NCBI GenBank assembly: GCA_903904815.1
Contig: CAIVDU010000031.1
Location: 1 to 64,000, forward strand
Source of the DNA: an uncultured Armatimonadota bacterium
Lineage (GTDB): Bacteria; Armatimonadota; Fimbriimonadia; Fimbriimonadales; Fimbriimonadaceae
Length of the DNA: 64,000 nt
Direction: 5' to 3'
The translations under genes were made by a program, and so were the position numbers. Positions 34,196 to 43,484 of this stretch are shown here, piece after piece. Each line of letters opens with the position of its first letter. Position 1 is the first letter of the stretch. Below the pieces are notes generated by a model that saw only the letters and a program-made list of their open reading frames with translations, made no database searches and was not told where the DNA came from.

Positions 34196-35163
34196 CCCAC
34201 CACCTCAACTGCCCTAACGCGTGACCAAGCTAACGCAAGGCAAGCACCGCACACCAGCAGGAAGATCCCGGTGAAGATCAGTCCATTCGGCTCGGGAACA
34301 ATGGCGTTTGACATGGGATTCCGAGACGTGGGTCCAGATAACGAGAGGAATAACGGACTGCCACGAGTATGGAGAATGTTCTTCGCGAGGGCGATCTGAA
34401 GCCCATCCATGCTGCAGTAGAAGAGAAAGTCGATGGTCTTCGGAGTTGGCCCGGTCTGATCCAGGGTGCCCATGTGGGCAAACTGCATCACTTTGGTGAC
34501 GAACAGCGGAATGAAGTACATGCCGGCGTAGGTGGCGCCAGCGAGTCGACCTTGGTCGAACAGCGAACTCACTCCAAGAGCCACGCTGGCATGAAATATT
34601 CCAGGGATGAAACACATCGCCAACAACCGCAATCCTAGGGTCGGGTCGTCGGACAGGAACCCGTAGCTGCGATATGTCATCGCGCAGTAGATGTAGAAGA
34701 ACACCGTCGGGATCAAAGTGGCGACCGTGATGGGCAAGAAGATACCGAACCATTTGCCGATGACGTAATCCAGCTTCGAGCACGGCTTGCTCAAATACAC
34801 CAGGAGAGCCTTCGCCCGGTTGTCATTTGCGATCGACCCCGCCCCTAACATCAGCGCAAGGATAAAGAGCAGCAGTTGGCTGATCGAGAATGCGTTCAGG
34901 AACTGGTCCTTCCAGATGAGCTGTTGGAAGATCGGATTCTTGCCGTTGATGTCCATGCTCGGCGGCACGAAGTTATCGACAAAGTAAAATCCGATGACCA
35001 GGAAGAAGTACCAGTAGCCCGAACCGACCGCCCAAGCCCAGAATCCTCTCTTCTTCAATGTGAGTTGCATCGAGGCGCGGGCAATTGCCCACCAACGAAA
35101 AACCGGAGGCTCCAGTGGGCCGTCGTAATTGCGATAACTGAGGTCGGCAATGGGGGATGGCAT
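34192..35163 (-). CDS. ABC-2 type transporter permease (module 1)
   Basis: The 323-aa protein starts LSYRNYDGPLEPPVFRWWAI, a cytosolic head seen in this permease subgroup. Six or seven spans follow, with a large loop after span 1 (NFVPPSMDINGKNPIF) and NDNRAKALLVYLSKPCSKLD as the cytosolic coupling stretch. It lies 1 nt after the module 1 ATPase and overlaps the module 2 ATPase by 4 nt, so the two modules are probably made together and may form one heteromeric exporter. Confidence 0.85.
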   Translation of the reverse strand: MPSPIADLSYRNYDGPLEPPVFRWWAIARASMQLTLKKRGFWAWAVGSGYWYFFLVIGFYFVDNFVPPSMDINGKNPIFQQLIWKDQFLNAFSISQLLLFILALMLGAGSIANDNRAKALLVYLSKPCSKLDYVIGKWFGIFLPITVATLIPTVFFYIYCAMTYRSYGFLSDDPTLGLRLLAMCFIPGIFHASVALGVSSLFDQGRLAGATYAGMYFIPLFVTKVMQFAHMGTLDQTGPTPKTIDFLFYCSMDGLQIALAKNILHTRGSPLFLSLSGPTSRNPMSNAIVPEPNGLIFTGIFLLVCGACLALAWSRVRAVEVVG

Positions 35164-35164
35164 G

Positions 35165-36079
35165 TTACTTCAAGGCCTCCAGGAAGGCATCTTCGAGGCT
35201 TCTCTCGGCGACGGCGAATCCTCTCACCTGGGCGCCCACGCTTTGGGCAACCTCAGAGACCATGGCGGCCACATCGGAGGGGAGACCGGGGGCCTGCAAA
35301 CGGTACGTCGTCACTTTAGGCCCGGTGATGGCGACTCCGCGGCTTTCAATCGCTTCGACAAACGAGGTGCTCGCTTCGCGCAATTCGACGTCCACCGGAA
35401 AGCCTTCCAGCTTCTTCATGTCGGAGATGGCGCCTTGGGCGCGGAGTCTTCCGCCCATCACCACCACGACGCGATCGCAAACGCGCTCAATGTCGGGCAG
35501 GAGGTGGGAGCTCACGAGCACGTTGACGCCCTTGCCGTGGGACACTGAGCGAACGAGTTCCAGCATGTCCTCGCGTCCGGCCGGATCCAGTCCGTTTGTC
35601 GGCTCGTCCAGCAGGAGGAGCTTCGGACCGTGGACAAGCGCTTGGGCCAACTTGATGCGCTGTTTCATTCCCGTGGAGTAAGTCTCGACGTTTCGGTACC
35701 GAGCCTCGCCGAGTCCGCAATACTCAAGGACTTCATGGGCCCGTCGGATCGCCTGTTCGGGGGGCATTCCGGCAAGTTCGCCAGCATAGGCCACGAACTG
35801 AACCGCGCTCATTCCGGGAATGTGACAGTCCTGCTCGGGCATCAGGCCAATCTTCTGCCGAATCTGTTTGCCCTGATGAGCGATGTCGAGGTCCAGCACG
35901 GTGCCGCTTCCGGAAGTCGGCTTGACGAATCCAAGCAGCGTCTTGATCAGGGTCGTCTTTCCGGCTCCGTTCGGACCCAAGAGTCCGGTGCAGCCTTCGG
36001 CGATCTCGCACGAGAAATCATTTAAAGCCGTGAAGTTGCCGTACTTCACGGTCAGGTTTTTGATAGAGGCAACTGTCAC
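35165..36079 (-). CDS. ABC transporter ATP-binding protein (module 1)
   Basis: The 304-aa ATPase has Walker A GPNGAGKT at 35-42, the signature YSTGMKQRIKLAQAL, Walker B LLLLDEPTNGLD and switch LVSSHLL. It is the first gene of the four-gene ABC-2 operon (32442-36079). The GTG start at 36079 has a TATCCT box 10 nt upstream and no Shine-Dalgarno. It is divergent from ndk, so both promoters lie within 118 bp. Confidence 0.9.
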   Translation of the reverse strand: MTVASIKNLTVKYGNFTALNDFSCEIAEGCTGLLGPNGAGKTTLIKTLLGFVKPTSGSGTVLDLDIAHQGKQIRQKIGLMPEQDCHIPGMSAVQFVAYAGELAGMPPEQAIRRAHEVLEYCGLGEARYRNVETYSTGMKQRIKLAQALVHGPKLLLLDEPTNGLDPAGREDMLELVRSVSHGKGVNVLVSSHLLPDIERVCDRVVVVMGGRLRAQGAISDMKKLEGFPVDVELREASTSFVEAIESRGVAITGPKVTTYRLQAPGLPSDVAAMVSEVAQSVGAQVRGFAVAERSLEDAFLEALK

Positions 36080-36197
36080 TGGTTCGGGAAGGATAGCACC
36101 GCATCGGCAAGAACGGAAACGAATCGGGACTTAGGGGTGTTAGAGTTGGTTCGTTAACGGGCTCTTCGCTCTCGACCGGTAAACTATCTGCTGCACC

Positions 36198-36614
36198 ATG
36201 GCAGTCGAAACCACCCTTGTACTCATCAAGCCAGGCGGCGTTCAGCGCCGGCTCATCGGCGAGATCACTCGTCGCATCGAACTTCGCGGGCTCAGCGTTG
36301 TTGGCCTCAAGCTTATCTCCGCCCCTCGTCCAACCGTCGAGGAGCACTACGCCGAGCACCGCGAGCGACCGTTCTTCGGAAGCGTTGTGGACTACCTCAC
36401 CTCTGGCCCCATCGTAGCGATGGCAATCCAAGGTGAAAACGCGGTCAAGGCGATCCGCGCGACGATGGGAGCTACGAACCCAGTCGAAGCCGGCCCCGGA
36501 ACCGTTCGAGGTGACTTCGCTCTCTCGATCGACGACAACCTGACCCACAGCAGCAGCGACCCTGAAGCAGCCGCAAGAGAACTGGCTCTCTGGTTCCCTG
36601 AAGGAACGCTCTAA
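36198..36614 (+). CDS. ndk: Nucleoside diphosphate kinase
   Basis: The 138-aa enzyme transfers the gamma phosphate between nucleoside triphosphates and diphosphates. Family landmarks are TLVLIKPGGVQR (K11; the common KPDGV has Gly instead of Asp), MGATNPVEAGPGTVRGDF and the catalytic His in NLTHSSSD (H117; the common HGSD has Ser for Gly). Length and fold are normal, so activity is likely. TAAACT lies 12 nt before the ATG, with no clear Shine-Dalgarno. A terminator-like hairpin follows. Confidence 0.95.
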   Translation: MAVETTLVLIKPGGVQRRLIGEITRRIELRGLSVVGLKLISAPRPTVEEHYAEHRERPFFGSVVDYLTSGPIVAMAIQGENAVKAIRATMGATNPVEAGPGTVRGDFALSIDDNLTHSSSDPEAAARELALWFPEGTL

Positions 36615-36625
36615 CAAGTTCTGGC

Positions 36626-36670
36626 TTTGGAGTGATGACATTCTCTGTGAAGAGCGTCACTCCAAATTTC
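36626..36670 (+). terminator. Hairpin after ndk
   Basis: TTTGGAGTGA (36626-36635) pairs perfectly with TCACTCCAAA (36657-36666), followed by TTTCC. It begins 11 bp after the ndk stop. Confidence 0.55.
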
Positions 36671-36752
36671 CACGCAAGTCAAAGAACAGCTAACAGGATG
36701 GTCTAGAGGAGCCGCGTTACGACGCAGATTCAATCTGACCCTCTTCCCTGTG

Positions 36753-36794
36753 CCCCTCTCCCGAGCCCGCTCCTGCGTCGCCGCGGGCGAGGGG
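36753..36794. repeat. GC-rich inverted repeat
   Basis: CCCCTC (36753-36758) and GCCCGC (36765-36770) pair with GCGGGC (36783-36788) and GAGGGG (36789-36794), leaving a 6-nt bulge on one side. It resembles an interspersed GC-rich repeat in the spacer between ndk and the TfoX-like gene. Confidence 0.45.
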
Positions 36795-36855
36795 AACGTC
36801 GAAAGTTAGTCACGGATTTGGGAAAGCCTCTCAACGCTCTGGCGACCGAAGGTCG

Positions 36856-37194
36856 CTATGAGGCGTTGGAAAGCTTTTGGCGCGCGAAGTTAGCGGAACG
36901 CTCGACCCAGGTCAAGAACTGGTCCATGTCGTCGAGAATTTCACGAGGCATCTTCACGTAGCCTCGCATCGGCTCAGCGTCTTTATCTGGTCGGATAGGT
37001 CCAGCTCCGGGAAGGCTTAACGCCTCTTCCAGGTGGTCAGGACATAGCTTTAAGCCGACTTCTTCGCCAATAAGAAAGGCGAACATTCGGTCACCAGTGT
37101 AGACGCCCATGCCACCGAACATGCGACGTGCTCTACCATCGTAGGGCTCAGCGGCCCTCATCATCTGTTCGTACCGTAGTGGACGATAAACCAT
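36856..37194 (-). CDS. TfoX N-terminal domain protein
   Basis: The 112-aa protein has a TfoX_N domain: RRMFGGMGVYTGDRMFAFLI then GLKLCPDHLEEAL and GYVKMPREILDD. TfoX/Sxy regulates competence in gamma-proteobacteria, but stand-alone TfoX_N proteins elsewhere have no defined role. I take the ATG at 37194; a TTG at 37221 is an alternative. The stop codon lies inside a hairpin, GGCGACC-GAA-GGTCGC (36841-36856), which may end the transcript. Confidence 0.8.
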   Translation of the reverse strand: MVYRPLRYEQMMRAAEPYDGRARRMFGGMGVYTGDRMFAFLIGEEVGLKLCPDHLEEALSLPGAGPIRPDKDAEPMRGYVKMPREILDDMDQFLTWVERSANFARQKLSNAS

Positions 37195-37403
37195 GCCGTT
37201 CCCGTCTGGAACTCCTCCCAATCCTGCATCACCGCAGAGCGGCGAAGATGCTTCTGGCCCCGATCATTGTACCGCAGGTCCGGTCAGTTAGATTACTAGG
37301 TTCTTATAACTGCCCAAACTATCTTCTCCGACCTAACCTCAGGTTTCCAAAACCGAAACGCATCTCCCCTTTCTACGCCTCCCAGACGCGGTAACTTACT
37401 CGA

Positions 37404-40028
37404 ATGCCGGAAAAGCGCCTGGTCATCATCGACGGTTACGCACTCCTGTATCGGGCCTTCTTCGCCACCCGATATATGAGCACGACCGATGGCCGTCCTA
37501 CGAACGCCCTGTACGGCTTTACGTCGATGCTCTTCATCCTCCTTGAGAAGGTGAAACCTGAGGCGATCGTGGTCGCGCTGGACGCCCCCGGCAAGACATT
37601 TCGGCATGCCGAGTACGACCAGTACAAGGCCACCCGAAAAGAGACCCAAGATGAACTGCGCGTGCAGCTTAAGGCGGCTCGTGAATTTATTGACGCCCTC
37701 GGAATCCCTACCCGCGAGATCGTTGGATTCGAGGCCGACGACGTCGTGGGCACCATCTCGCGTCAGGCGGAAGAAAACGGATACGACACCACGATCGTGA
37801 CTGGCGACCTTGACTCGCTCCAGCTGGTCGACGCCTGCGTTTCCGTTATGACGCCGAAGAGCGGCGTCACTGAGACGTTCACTTACGGGCCAGCCGAAGT
37901 CGTTGAGCGTTATGGATTCGGCCCCGAGTTCATCCCCGATTACAAGGCGCTCAAGGGGGATACGAGTGACAACATCCCGGGCGTGCCCGGAATCGGAGAC
38001 AAGGGCGCGGCGGAACTCATCCAGTCCTTTGGCACGATCGAAAACATGATTGCCAAATTCGATGAATTGCCCGCGAAATACCAAAAGCGCATCGAAGGTT
38101 GCCAGCCCCAGATGGTTCAGAGTAAGCACCTCGCCACCATCGTACGCGACGTGCCGATCGAATACGACTTCAGCCCATTCTCCCTGACCGATCTGGAACT
38201 CGAACGCGCGGTAAAGATGCTGGAAAGCTTCGAGCTGAAGCAGCACGCCCGCCGCGCCGCCAGCGTCCTGAAACCGTACTTGGAGTCAAGTCTGCTAGCC
38301 GCCGCCGAAAACCCGGGCGCCGATCCTGAGCCGGCCTACGTGGTCGACGAGCAAGCGATCGTCGTCAACGAACTCAAGATCCACGAGCTAAACGACGTCG
38401 TTAAGTTCATCGAAGGACGTCCGTTCTCCGTCTATTTCCCTTCTCCCCTAGGCAAGGGCGACCTCTTCGACGACGACCGAAAGGCTTTCCTCGCCGTCGG
38501 CATCGATGTCTGCGAGATCAGTGAACCAGACGCGCTACGGCTGATCGCCGATTTTCCGGAGCTTGCCGTTCTTCACGACGGCAAAGCCGTTTATCGCCGC
38601 ATCCTGAAAGAGTTCGGCTGGAGAGAAGCGCCGAGATTCGATTCTCTCCTCGCCGCGTACGTGCTGCGATCTGAGCGGAGCACCTACCCCCTTCGCGACC
38701 TCGTTCAGGGTTACCTGGAGTTCGAAGCACCGGCTACCCCGCAGCAGATGGCGGTCTCACTCAGCTTTCTAGAGCCAGCGCTTCGCGAGCGGCTAGAGAA
38801 AGAATCCCAAGCGCACATTCTCCACGAGATCGAGCTTCCGCTGGTTCCGATTCTTGCCGAGATGGAGAATTTCGGAATCTGTGCCGACCGCACCCAGCTC
38901 CGCGAATTTTCCAAAGAGCTTGAGGTCGCCATCGAGCGAGTCACAGCGGGAATCTACGAGCTAGCCGGGCAGCAGTTCACCATTGGGTCCCCGAAACAGC
39001 TCGGCGAGATCCTCTTCGACAAGATGAAGATCCCGGGCGCGACCAAGACCAAGACCGGATACGCAACCGGCGCCGAAGTCCTCGGTGAACTCGCCGCCCA
39101 GTATCCCATCGCCGCAGAGGTCATGCACTGGCGCGAACTGACGAAGCTGAAGAGCACCTACGCCGACTCTTTGGAGCGTCTGATTCAACCCGACGGTCGG
39201 ATTCATACGACCTATAACCAGGCGGTGGCTGCCACGGGTCGACTTTCGTCGAACGACCCGAACCTTCAGAACATCCCAATTCGAACCGAGTTGGGGCGAG
39301 GCATCCGCAAGGCATTCCGAGCAGGACAAGGCTATAAGCTGGCGTCTCTCGACTACTCGCAGATCGAACTCCGAGTTCTCGCTCACATGTGCGAGGAACC
39401 CGCCCTCGTGGAGGCGTTTAGCCGGCACGAGGACGTCCACACGGTGACCGCACAGCAGATGTTCGGACTCAGCGCCGACGCCGTCACGAAGGAGCAGCGA
39501 CGCCTCGCCAAGATGCTGAACTACGCGGTGCTCTACGGAGTCAGCGAATTTGGATTAGCTCAGCAACTAGGGGCGGGTTTCTCAATGGGTGAGGCCAAGG
39601 CGCTCATTGCCCAATACAACGAGCGTTTCCCCAGCATCAAGGGCTTCACCGCCTCCGTAGTCCAAGAAGCACGCAGCAAGGGCTTTACGACGACGCTAGA
39701 CGGCCGTCGCCGCTACTTCCCAGACATTCACGCCCCCAAGATCATGGAACGGCGCTACGCAGAACGCCAGGCGATGAACGCACCCATCCAAGGCACCGCC
39801 GCGGACATGCTCAAGTTAGCCATGATCCGAGCCCACAAGACCCTCAAGGGCACCGGAACCCGCATGCTCTTGAACGTCCACGACGAACTCGTGTTCGAGG
39901 TCCCCATTGGTCAGGAAGAGATCGTCGGCCCGCTTCGCGGCGACATGGAACTCGCGCTTCCCCTGAAGGTCCCGGTCGAGGTCGACGCCAAAGTCGGCTC
40001 CGATTGGAACGAAATGATCCCGGTTTGA
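37404..40028 (+). CDS. polA: DNA polymerase I
   Basis: The 874-aa polymerase has an N-terminal 5'-3' exonuclease (1-290; LVIIDGYALLYRAFFA, FEADDVVGT, LKGDTSDNIPGVPGIGDKGA). A central domain occupies about 320-460, and the polymerase domain follows with motif A SLDYSQIELRVLAH, the O-helix RRLAKMLNYAVLYGVSEFG and motif C NVHDELVFEV. In the central domain the DxE metal residues of the 3'-5' exonuclease are not found (SVYFPSPLGKGD there), so proofreading is probably lost, as in Taq. TAACTT (37392-37397) lies exactly 6 nt before the ATG, a leaderless pattern. Confidence 0.96.
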   Translation: MPEKRLVIIDGYALLYRAFFATRYMSTTDGRPTNALYGFTSMLFILLEKVKPEAIVVALDAPGKTFRHAEYDQYKATRKETQDELRVQLKAAREFIDALGIPTREIVGFEADDVVGTISRQAEENGYDTTIVTGDLDSLQLVDACVSVMTPKSGVTETFTYGPAEVVERYGFGPEFIPDYKALKGDTSDNIPGVPGIGDKGAAELIQSFGTIENMIAKFDELPAKYQKRIEGCQPQMVQSKHLATIVRDVPIEYDFSPFSLTDLELERAVKMLESFELKQHARRAASVLKPYLESSLLAAAENPGADPEPAYVVDEQAIVVNELKIHELNDVVKFIEGRPFSVYFPSPLGKGDLFDDDRKAFLAVGIDVCEISEPDALRLIADFPELAVLHDGKAVYRRILKEFGWREAPRFDSLLAAYVLRSERSTYPLRDLVQGYLEFEAPATPQQMAVSLSFLEPALRERLEKESQAHILHEIELPLVPILAEMENFGICADRTQLREFSKELEVAIERVTAGIYELAGQQFTIGSPKQLGEILFDKMKIPGATKTKTGYATGAEVLGELAAQYPIAAEVMHWRELTKLKSTYADSLERLIQPDGRIHTTYNQAVAATGRLSSNDPNLQNIPIRTELGRGIRKAFRAGQGYKLASLDYSQIELRVLAHMCEEPALVEAFSRHEDVHTVTAQQMFGLSADAVTKEQRRLAKMLNYAVLYGVSEFGLAQQLGAGFSMGEAKALIAQYNERFPSIKGFTASVVQEARSKGFTTTLDGRRRYFPDIHAPKIMERRYAERQAMNAPIQGTAADMLKLAMIRAHKTLKGTGTRMLLNVHDELVFEVPIGQEEIVGPLRGDMELALPLKVPVEVDAKVGSDWNEMIPV

Positions 40029-40148
40029 CCGGCCAAGGTCGGGGCGCCGGGGGAATTGAGCTATGGGTCGGAGGCCGCAATCCGTTCCGGTTCCGGACCC
40101 AACGTTCCAGTACTCCATCACTCCGCGGGCGTAGGCCGCTCAAGGCGG

Positions 40149-41345
40149 TTAGGTGTGGTACTCGGCGTTAATCCGAACGTATCCGTATCCAAAGTCGCAG
40201 GTGTAGACGGTTGCGGTGTCCCCTTCGCCGATCTGGAGGTCGATGACGACATGATCCGACTTCAGGGCTCCCGAAACCCGCTTCGCGTCGAAAGCGGCGG
40301 GACGACCGGACTCGAACAACACGAACTCCTCATCTTGAGCAGAAACCTTGAGGAAAATGTCGGACGAATCAAAGGGGACCCCGGCTTTGCCTGCCGCCAT
40401 GAGGATTCGGCCCCAGTTCGGATCACAGCCGAACATTGCGGTCTTGACCAGCGGAGACTCTCCAATACTTCGGGCGATCTTCTTCGGATCGTCGGTGCCG
40501 GTGACTCGGATCTCAACGAGCTTAGTCGCGCCCTCTCCGTCGCGAGCGATCTGCTTCGCCAGGGACACACAGACCTGGAACAAAGCGTCCTCTAGCTCCG
40601 ATTCGCTGGCGTGGATCCCGGAGGCTCCGTTCGCCAGAACGATGAGCATGTCGTTAGTCGACGTATCGCCGTCCACCGTCATGCAGTTGAAGCTTCGGTC
40701 GGCGACGCGCTTCAAGATGGCTTGCAGATCTAGGCCAGTCGCGTCGTAGTCCGTCACCACGTACCCGAGCATGGTCGCCATGTTTGGCGCGATCATGCCC
40801 GAACCCTTGGCGACTCCGTAAACGATGGGTCCTTCTGCATCCTCCACGTCAGAGTTGGGACACTGGGTCCAGGTGAGTTCTCCGCCCGCGAGTCTTGCCC
40901 ATTTTTCGACGAGGTCGGTGGTCAGAATCGCATCCATGAAGGGGCGAGGATCGTCACCCAATTTGGTGGTCGCCTCTCGGATGCCCTGCTCTACTTTGCC
41001 CATGTCGAGCAGATGGCCGATCACGCCGGTAGAACCAACGGCAACCTGATCTGGTTCGAGTCCCAGGCCTTTGGCGGCTAGTTCCGACATGCGCTCGGTG
41101 TCTCGCTCTCCTTGGGAGCCCGTGCAGCAGTTGGCATTGCCGCTGTTGACGACCACCGCACGAAGCTTGCCCTCGGCAACCACCGATCGCGAATGATCGA
41201 CGCACGCGGCCCGCACGTTGTTCGTCGTGAACACCCCCGCTCCGACCGCGGGAACCTCCGAGACGACGATGCCGATGTCGTTCCGCTTGTTCTTGAGACC
41301 GCATCGAACGCCGGAAAACTTGAAGCCTTTTGGAATGAGAGACAT
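40149..41345 (-). CDS. argJ: Bifunctional glutamate N-acetyltransferase / amino-acid acetyltransferase
   Basis: The 398-aa enzyme recycles the acetyl group in arginine synthesis (ornithine acetyltransferase; possibly also acetyl-CoA dependent). The autoprocessing site is present in FNCMTVDGDTSTNDMLIV, where the Thr before VDG becomes the N-terminal nucleophile of the beta chain. Other landmarks are FTTNNVRAACV, VVNSGNANCCTG and VAVGSTGVIG. The chosen ATG (41345) matches the family start; the frame is open to 41393, overlapping argC. It forms an operon with argC. Confidence 0.95.
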   Translation of the reverse strand: MSLIPKGFKFSGVRCGLKNKRNDIGIVVSEVPAVGAGVFTTNNVRAACVDHSRSVVAEGKLRAVVVNSGNANCCTGSQGERDTERMSELAAKGLGLEPDQVAVGSTGVIGHLLDMGKVEQGIREATTKLGDDPRPFMDAILTTDLVEKWARLAGGELTWTQCPNSDVEDAEGPIVYGVAKGSGMIAPNMATMLGYVVTDYDATGLDLQAILKRVADRSFNCMTVDGDTSTNDMLIVLANGASGIHASESELEDALFQVCVSLAKQIARDGEGATKLVEIRVTGTDDPKKIARSIGESPLVKTAMFGCDPNWGRILMAAGKAGVPFDSSDIFLKVSAQDEEFVLFESGRPAAFDAKRVSGALKSDHVVIDLQIGEGDTATVYTCDFGYGYVRINAEYHT

Positions 41346-41383
41346 GGTTTGAATGACCAACGAGAAGCAAACGATCGGCAGAG

Positions 41384-42400
41384 TCAGGGCCAAATGCCGT
41401 TCTTGGGAAGTCCCGTATCTTCGGGAACGCCGATGAGAAGATTCATGTTCTGGATCGCCTGCCCAGCCGCGCCTTTCACGAGGTTATCGATTACGCTGCA
41501 AACGACGGCGAATCCGGTGTCCGGGTCGACGTCCACCGCGATCGCGCAACGATTGGAGCCCAGCACTTGCTTTGTGCTCGGTTGAGCGCGCTGCACGGTC
41601 ACGAAGGGCTCCTTGGCGTACGCGTCCGAGTACATCTCGAACAGGGCATCTTTGCTGATAGACTCCGTCAGGGGCAAATGAGCGGTCGCCTCAATGCCAC
41701 GGGCGAGCGGGATCAGATGGGGTGTAAATCTCACAGCACGGCCAACGAGTTGAGAGATCTCCGGGGTGTGGCGATGTCCCACCACTCCGTAGGCCTTGAA
41801 CCCACCGTCTAGCTCGCTGAACAAGTAATCCGTCTCTTTCTTGGATCGCCCCGCACCGGAGACACCCGACTTCGCATCGATGACCGGGGTGCCAGCCAAG
41901 AGTCCTGCCCTCACGATCGGCATGACCGCCAGCAAAGAGGCGGTCGGGTAGCAGCCGGGGTTTGCGACCAATTGGGCCTGAGCGATGGCCGTTCGATCCA
42001 CCAGTTCCGGTAATCCGTAGACCGGCTTCGTGCTCAAGGTGGGATTAGAGTGCTCTCGACCGTAGAACCGTCGGTATACGTCAAGGTCCGTTAATCGGAA
42101 GTCCGCCGAGAGGTCGATGACCCGCGCCTGCGGCAGAATCTCGGCGACATGGTCCATGGCGAATCCGGTCTCTTGGCACAGGAAGACTACATCCGCTTCG
42201 ATCTGTGCCGGAGTAAACGACTCCAGGACGAGGTCGGTGGCGAGCCAGGGACATTCTTCGCTGAGAGGCTTACCCGCGCTACGGCCCGAAGTCACGGAGG
42301 TGACTTGTGCGCACGGATGGTTGGAAAGGAGACGAACAATCTCGGCTCCGGCATAACCACTGGCGCCGACGACCGCAACTCGGATTCCTTCGGCTTTCAT
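41384..42400 (-). CDS. argC: N-acetyl-gamma-glutamyl-phosphate reductase
   Basis: The 338-aa NADPH-dependent reductase catalyses the third step of arginine synthesis. The dinucleotide motif is GASGYAG at 12-18 and the active-site Cys is C150 in NPGCYPTA. The C-terminal part has HRHTPEIS. TACCCT at 42407-42412 lies exactly 6 nt before the ATG, without a Shine-Dalgarno, so a leaderless transcript is likely. argJ follows on the same strand. Confidence 0.96.
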   Translation of the reverse strand: MKAEGIRVAVVGASGYAGAEIVRLLSNHPCAQVTSVTSGRSAGKPLSEECPWLATDLVLESFTPAQIEADVVFLCQETGFAMDHVAEILPQARVIDLSADFRLTDLDVYRRFYGREHSNPTLSTKPVYGLPELVDRTAIAQAQLVANPGCYPTASLLAVMPIVRAGLLAGTPVIDAKSGVSGAGRSKKETDYLFSELDGGFKAYGVVGHRHTPEISQLVGRAVRFTPHLIPLARGIEATAHLPLTESISKDALFEMYSDAYAKEPFVTVQRAQPSTKQVLGSNRCAIAVDVDPDTGFAVVCSVIDNLVKGAAGQAIQNMNLLIGVPEDTGLPKNGIWP

Positions 42401-42437
42401 CCGAATAGGGTACCCGCCGACCGAAAGACGCTAAGAC

Positions 42438-42902
42438 TTAGGGCGCGAGATCTCCGCCGGAAAGCATCTGAAGGTGTTGGGCGATCTTCTGGCGGAGGCC
42501 ATCATGCTTCTCTGGATCGTATCCATGCTTCAAGGCGTCGCGATACTCGGGCGGATAGTCGGTGGGTGGCGAGAGGCGATATTGGTCGTCCTCCCATGAG
42601 TATCGGGGCCAAACATGAGCATGGAGGAAGGGGTCCAAGTTGCCGAGAATTGAGTAGTTCACGCGCAGACAATTCGTTGCTTCCATGACGGCTTCCCCGA
42701 GATGGCTCATGTCGAGCAAGTATTGGGCTCGGAGCGACTGTGACAAGTCGGTGAGATGGTTGGCTTCTGGATAGGCCAAGAGCAGGCAGTAGCCGGGCAG
42801 ATACTGACTATCGGCCATCACCGCGAATCCACTCTTTAGGCGGGCAACCAAGAGCGGATTTCTTCCGTCGGCTAATTCGCTCAGTCTTTCGGTTCCGGTC
42901 AT
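42438..42902 (-). CDS. HIT domain protein
   Basis: The 154-aa HIT-superfamily protein has the catalytic stretch NLDPFLHAHVWPRY (H94, H96), and the substrate region GYCLLLAYPEANHL. It is probably a nucleotide or dinucleoside polyphosphate hydrolase; the third His of HxHxH is replaced by Trp, so the reaction is uncertain. TATCCT (42910-42915) lies 7 nt before the ATG. It is 37 nt upstream of argC on the same strand, yet argC has its own promoter box. Confidence 0.85.
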   Translation of the reverse strand: MTGTERLSELADGRNPLLVARLKSGFAVMADSQYLPGYCLLLAYPEANHLTDLSQSLRAQYLLDMSHLGEAVMEATNCLRVNYSILGNLDPFLHAHVWPRYSWEDDQYRLSPPTDYPPEYRDALKHGYDPEKHDGLRQKIAQHLQMLSGGDLAP

Positions 42903-43127
42903 GCCTACAAGGATACGGGAAAGCGGGCTGATGATGTGTGAAGCTTGACGCAGTAGCTTGTCAACCTACTCCTAAGAAAGTTGTCAGTATGCCGTGCGCT
43001 GTTTGCAGTGCGGTCGTTTCAGCCTGGCCGACTTTTTCGTCCAATGCGATGCCTGAATCCTAGTCGTCGCGGACTCAGGATGACGTCCTAGTGGGGTGAT
43101 AGCCCATCACCTAGTCCGATTTCGGCG

Positions 43128-43163
43128 CAAAAAAGCCCCGCAGGCATAGTTCACTGGCGGGGC
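43128..43163 (-). terminator. Rho-independent terminator of the small exported-protein gene
   Basis: GCCCCGC (43135-43141) and GCGGGGC (43157-43163) form the stem; on the minus strand it is followed by a run of T residues (43128-43134). It lies 25 bp past the stop at 43188. Confidence 0.85.
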
Positions 43164-43187
43164 AAGCGGAGTTGGAACGAGAGGGGT

Positions 43188-43484
43188 TTAGTTCTTGACG
43201 ACTCGGACCTGATCGGACATCAGGAGCTGGCTCTTGTGATCATGAAAATCGACCAGTTCAACGCGATCGCCTACTTTGACTTCGAGCGGACGGCCAAATC
43301 GAGTGTGCTGTCGACCAACTCGAATCGTGTCGACATGGTCCCCTACTTCCACCTGGAAACTGAGATCCACTCGGTCACCGAGTTTGCCGGCGAATGAGAT
43401 GTGTCGATCGACCGAGGTGACTCGATAGGCTGGCGTCGAAGTCGTTTGTGAAACAGCGATTGCGAAGGCGATTGAAATCATCAT
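43188..43484 (-). CDS. Small exported protein of unknown function
   Basis: The 98-aa protein has an N-terminal hydrophobic signal (MMISIAFAIAVSQ) and a beta-rich, Val- and Asp-rich body with two similar segments (GDRVDLSFQVEVGDHVDTIR and EVKVGDRVELVDFHDHKSQ), suggesting an internal duplication of a small barrel. No family is recognised. It is monocistronic, with a strong terminator at 43128-43163. Confidence 0.65.
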   Translation of the reverse strand: MMISIAFAIAVSQTTSTPAYRVTSVDRHISFAGKLGDRVDLSFQVEVGDHVDTIRVGRQHTRFGRPLEVKVGDRVELVDFHDHKSQLLMSDQVRVVKN

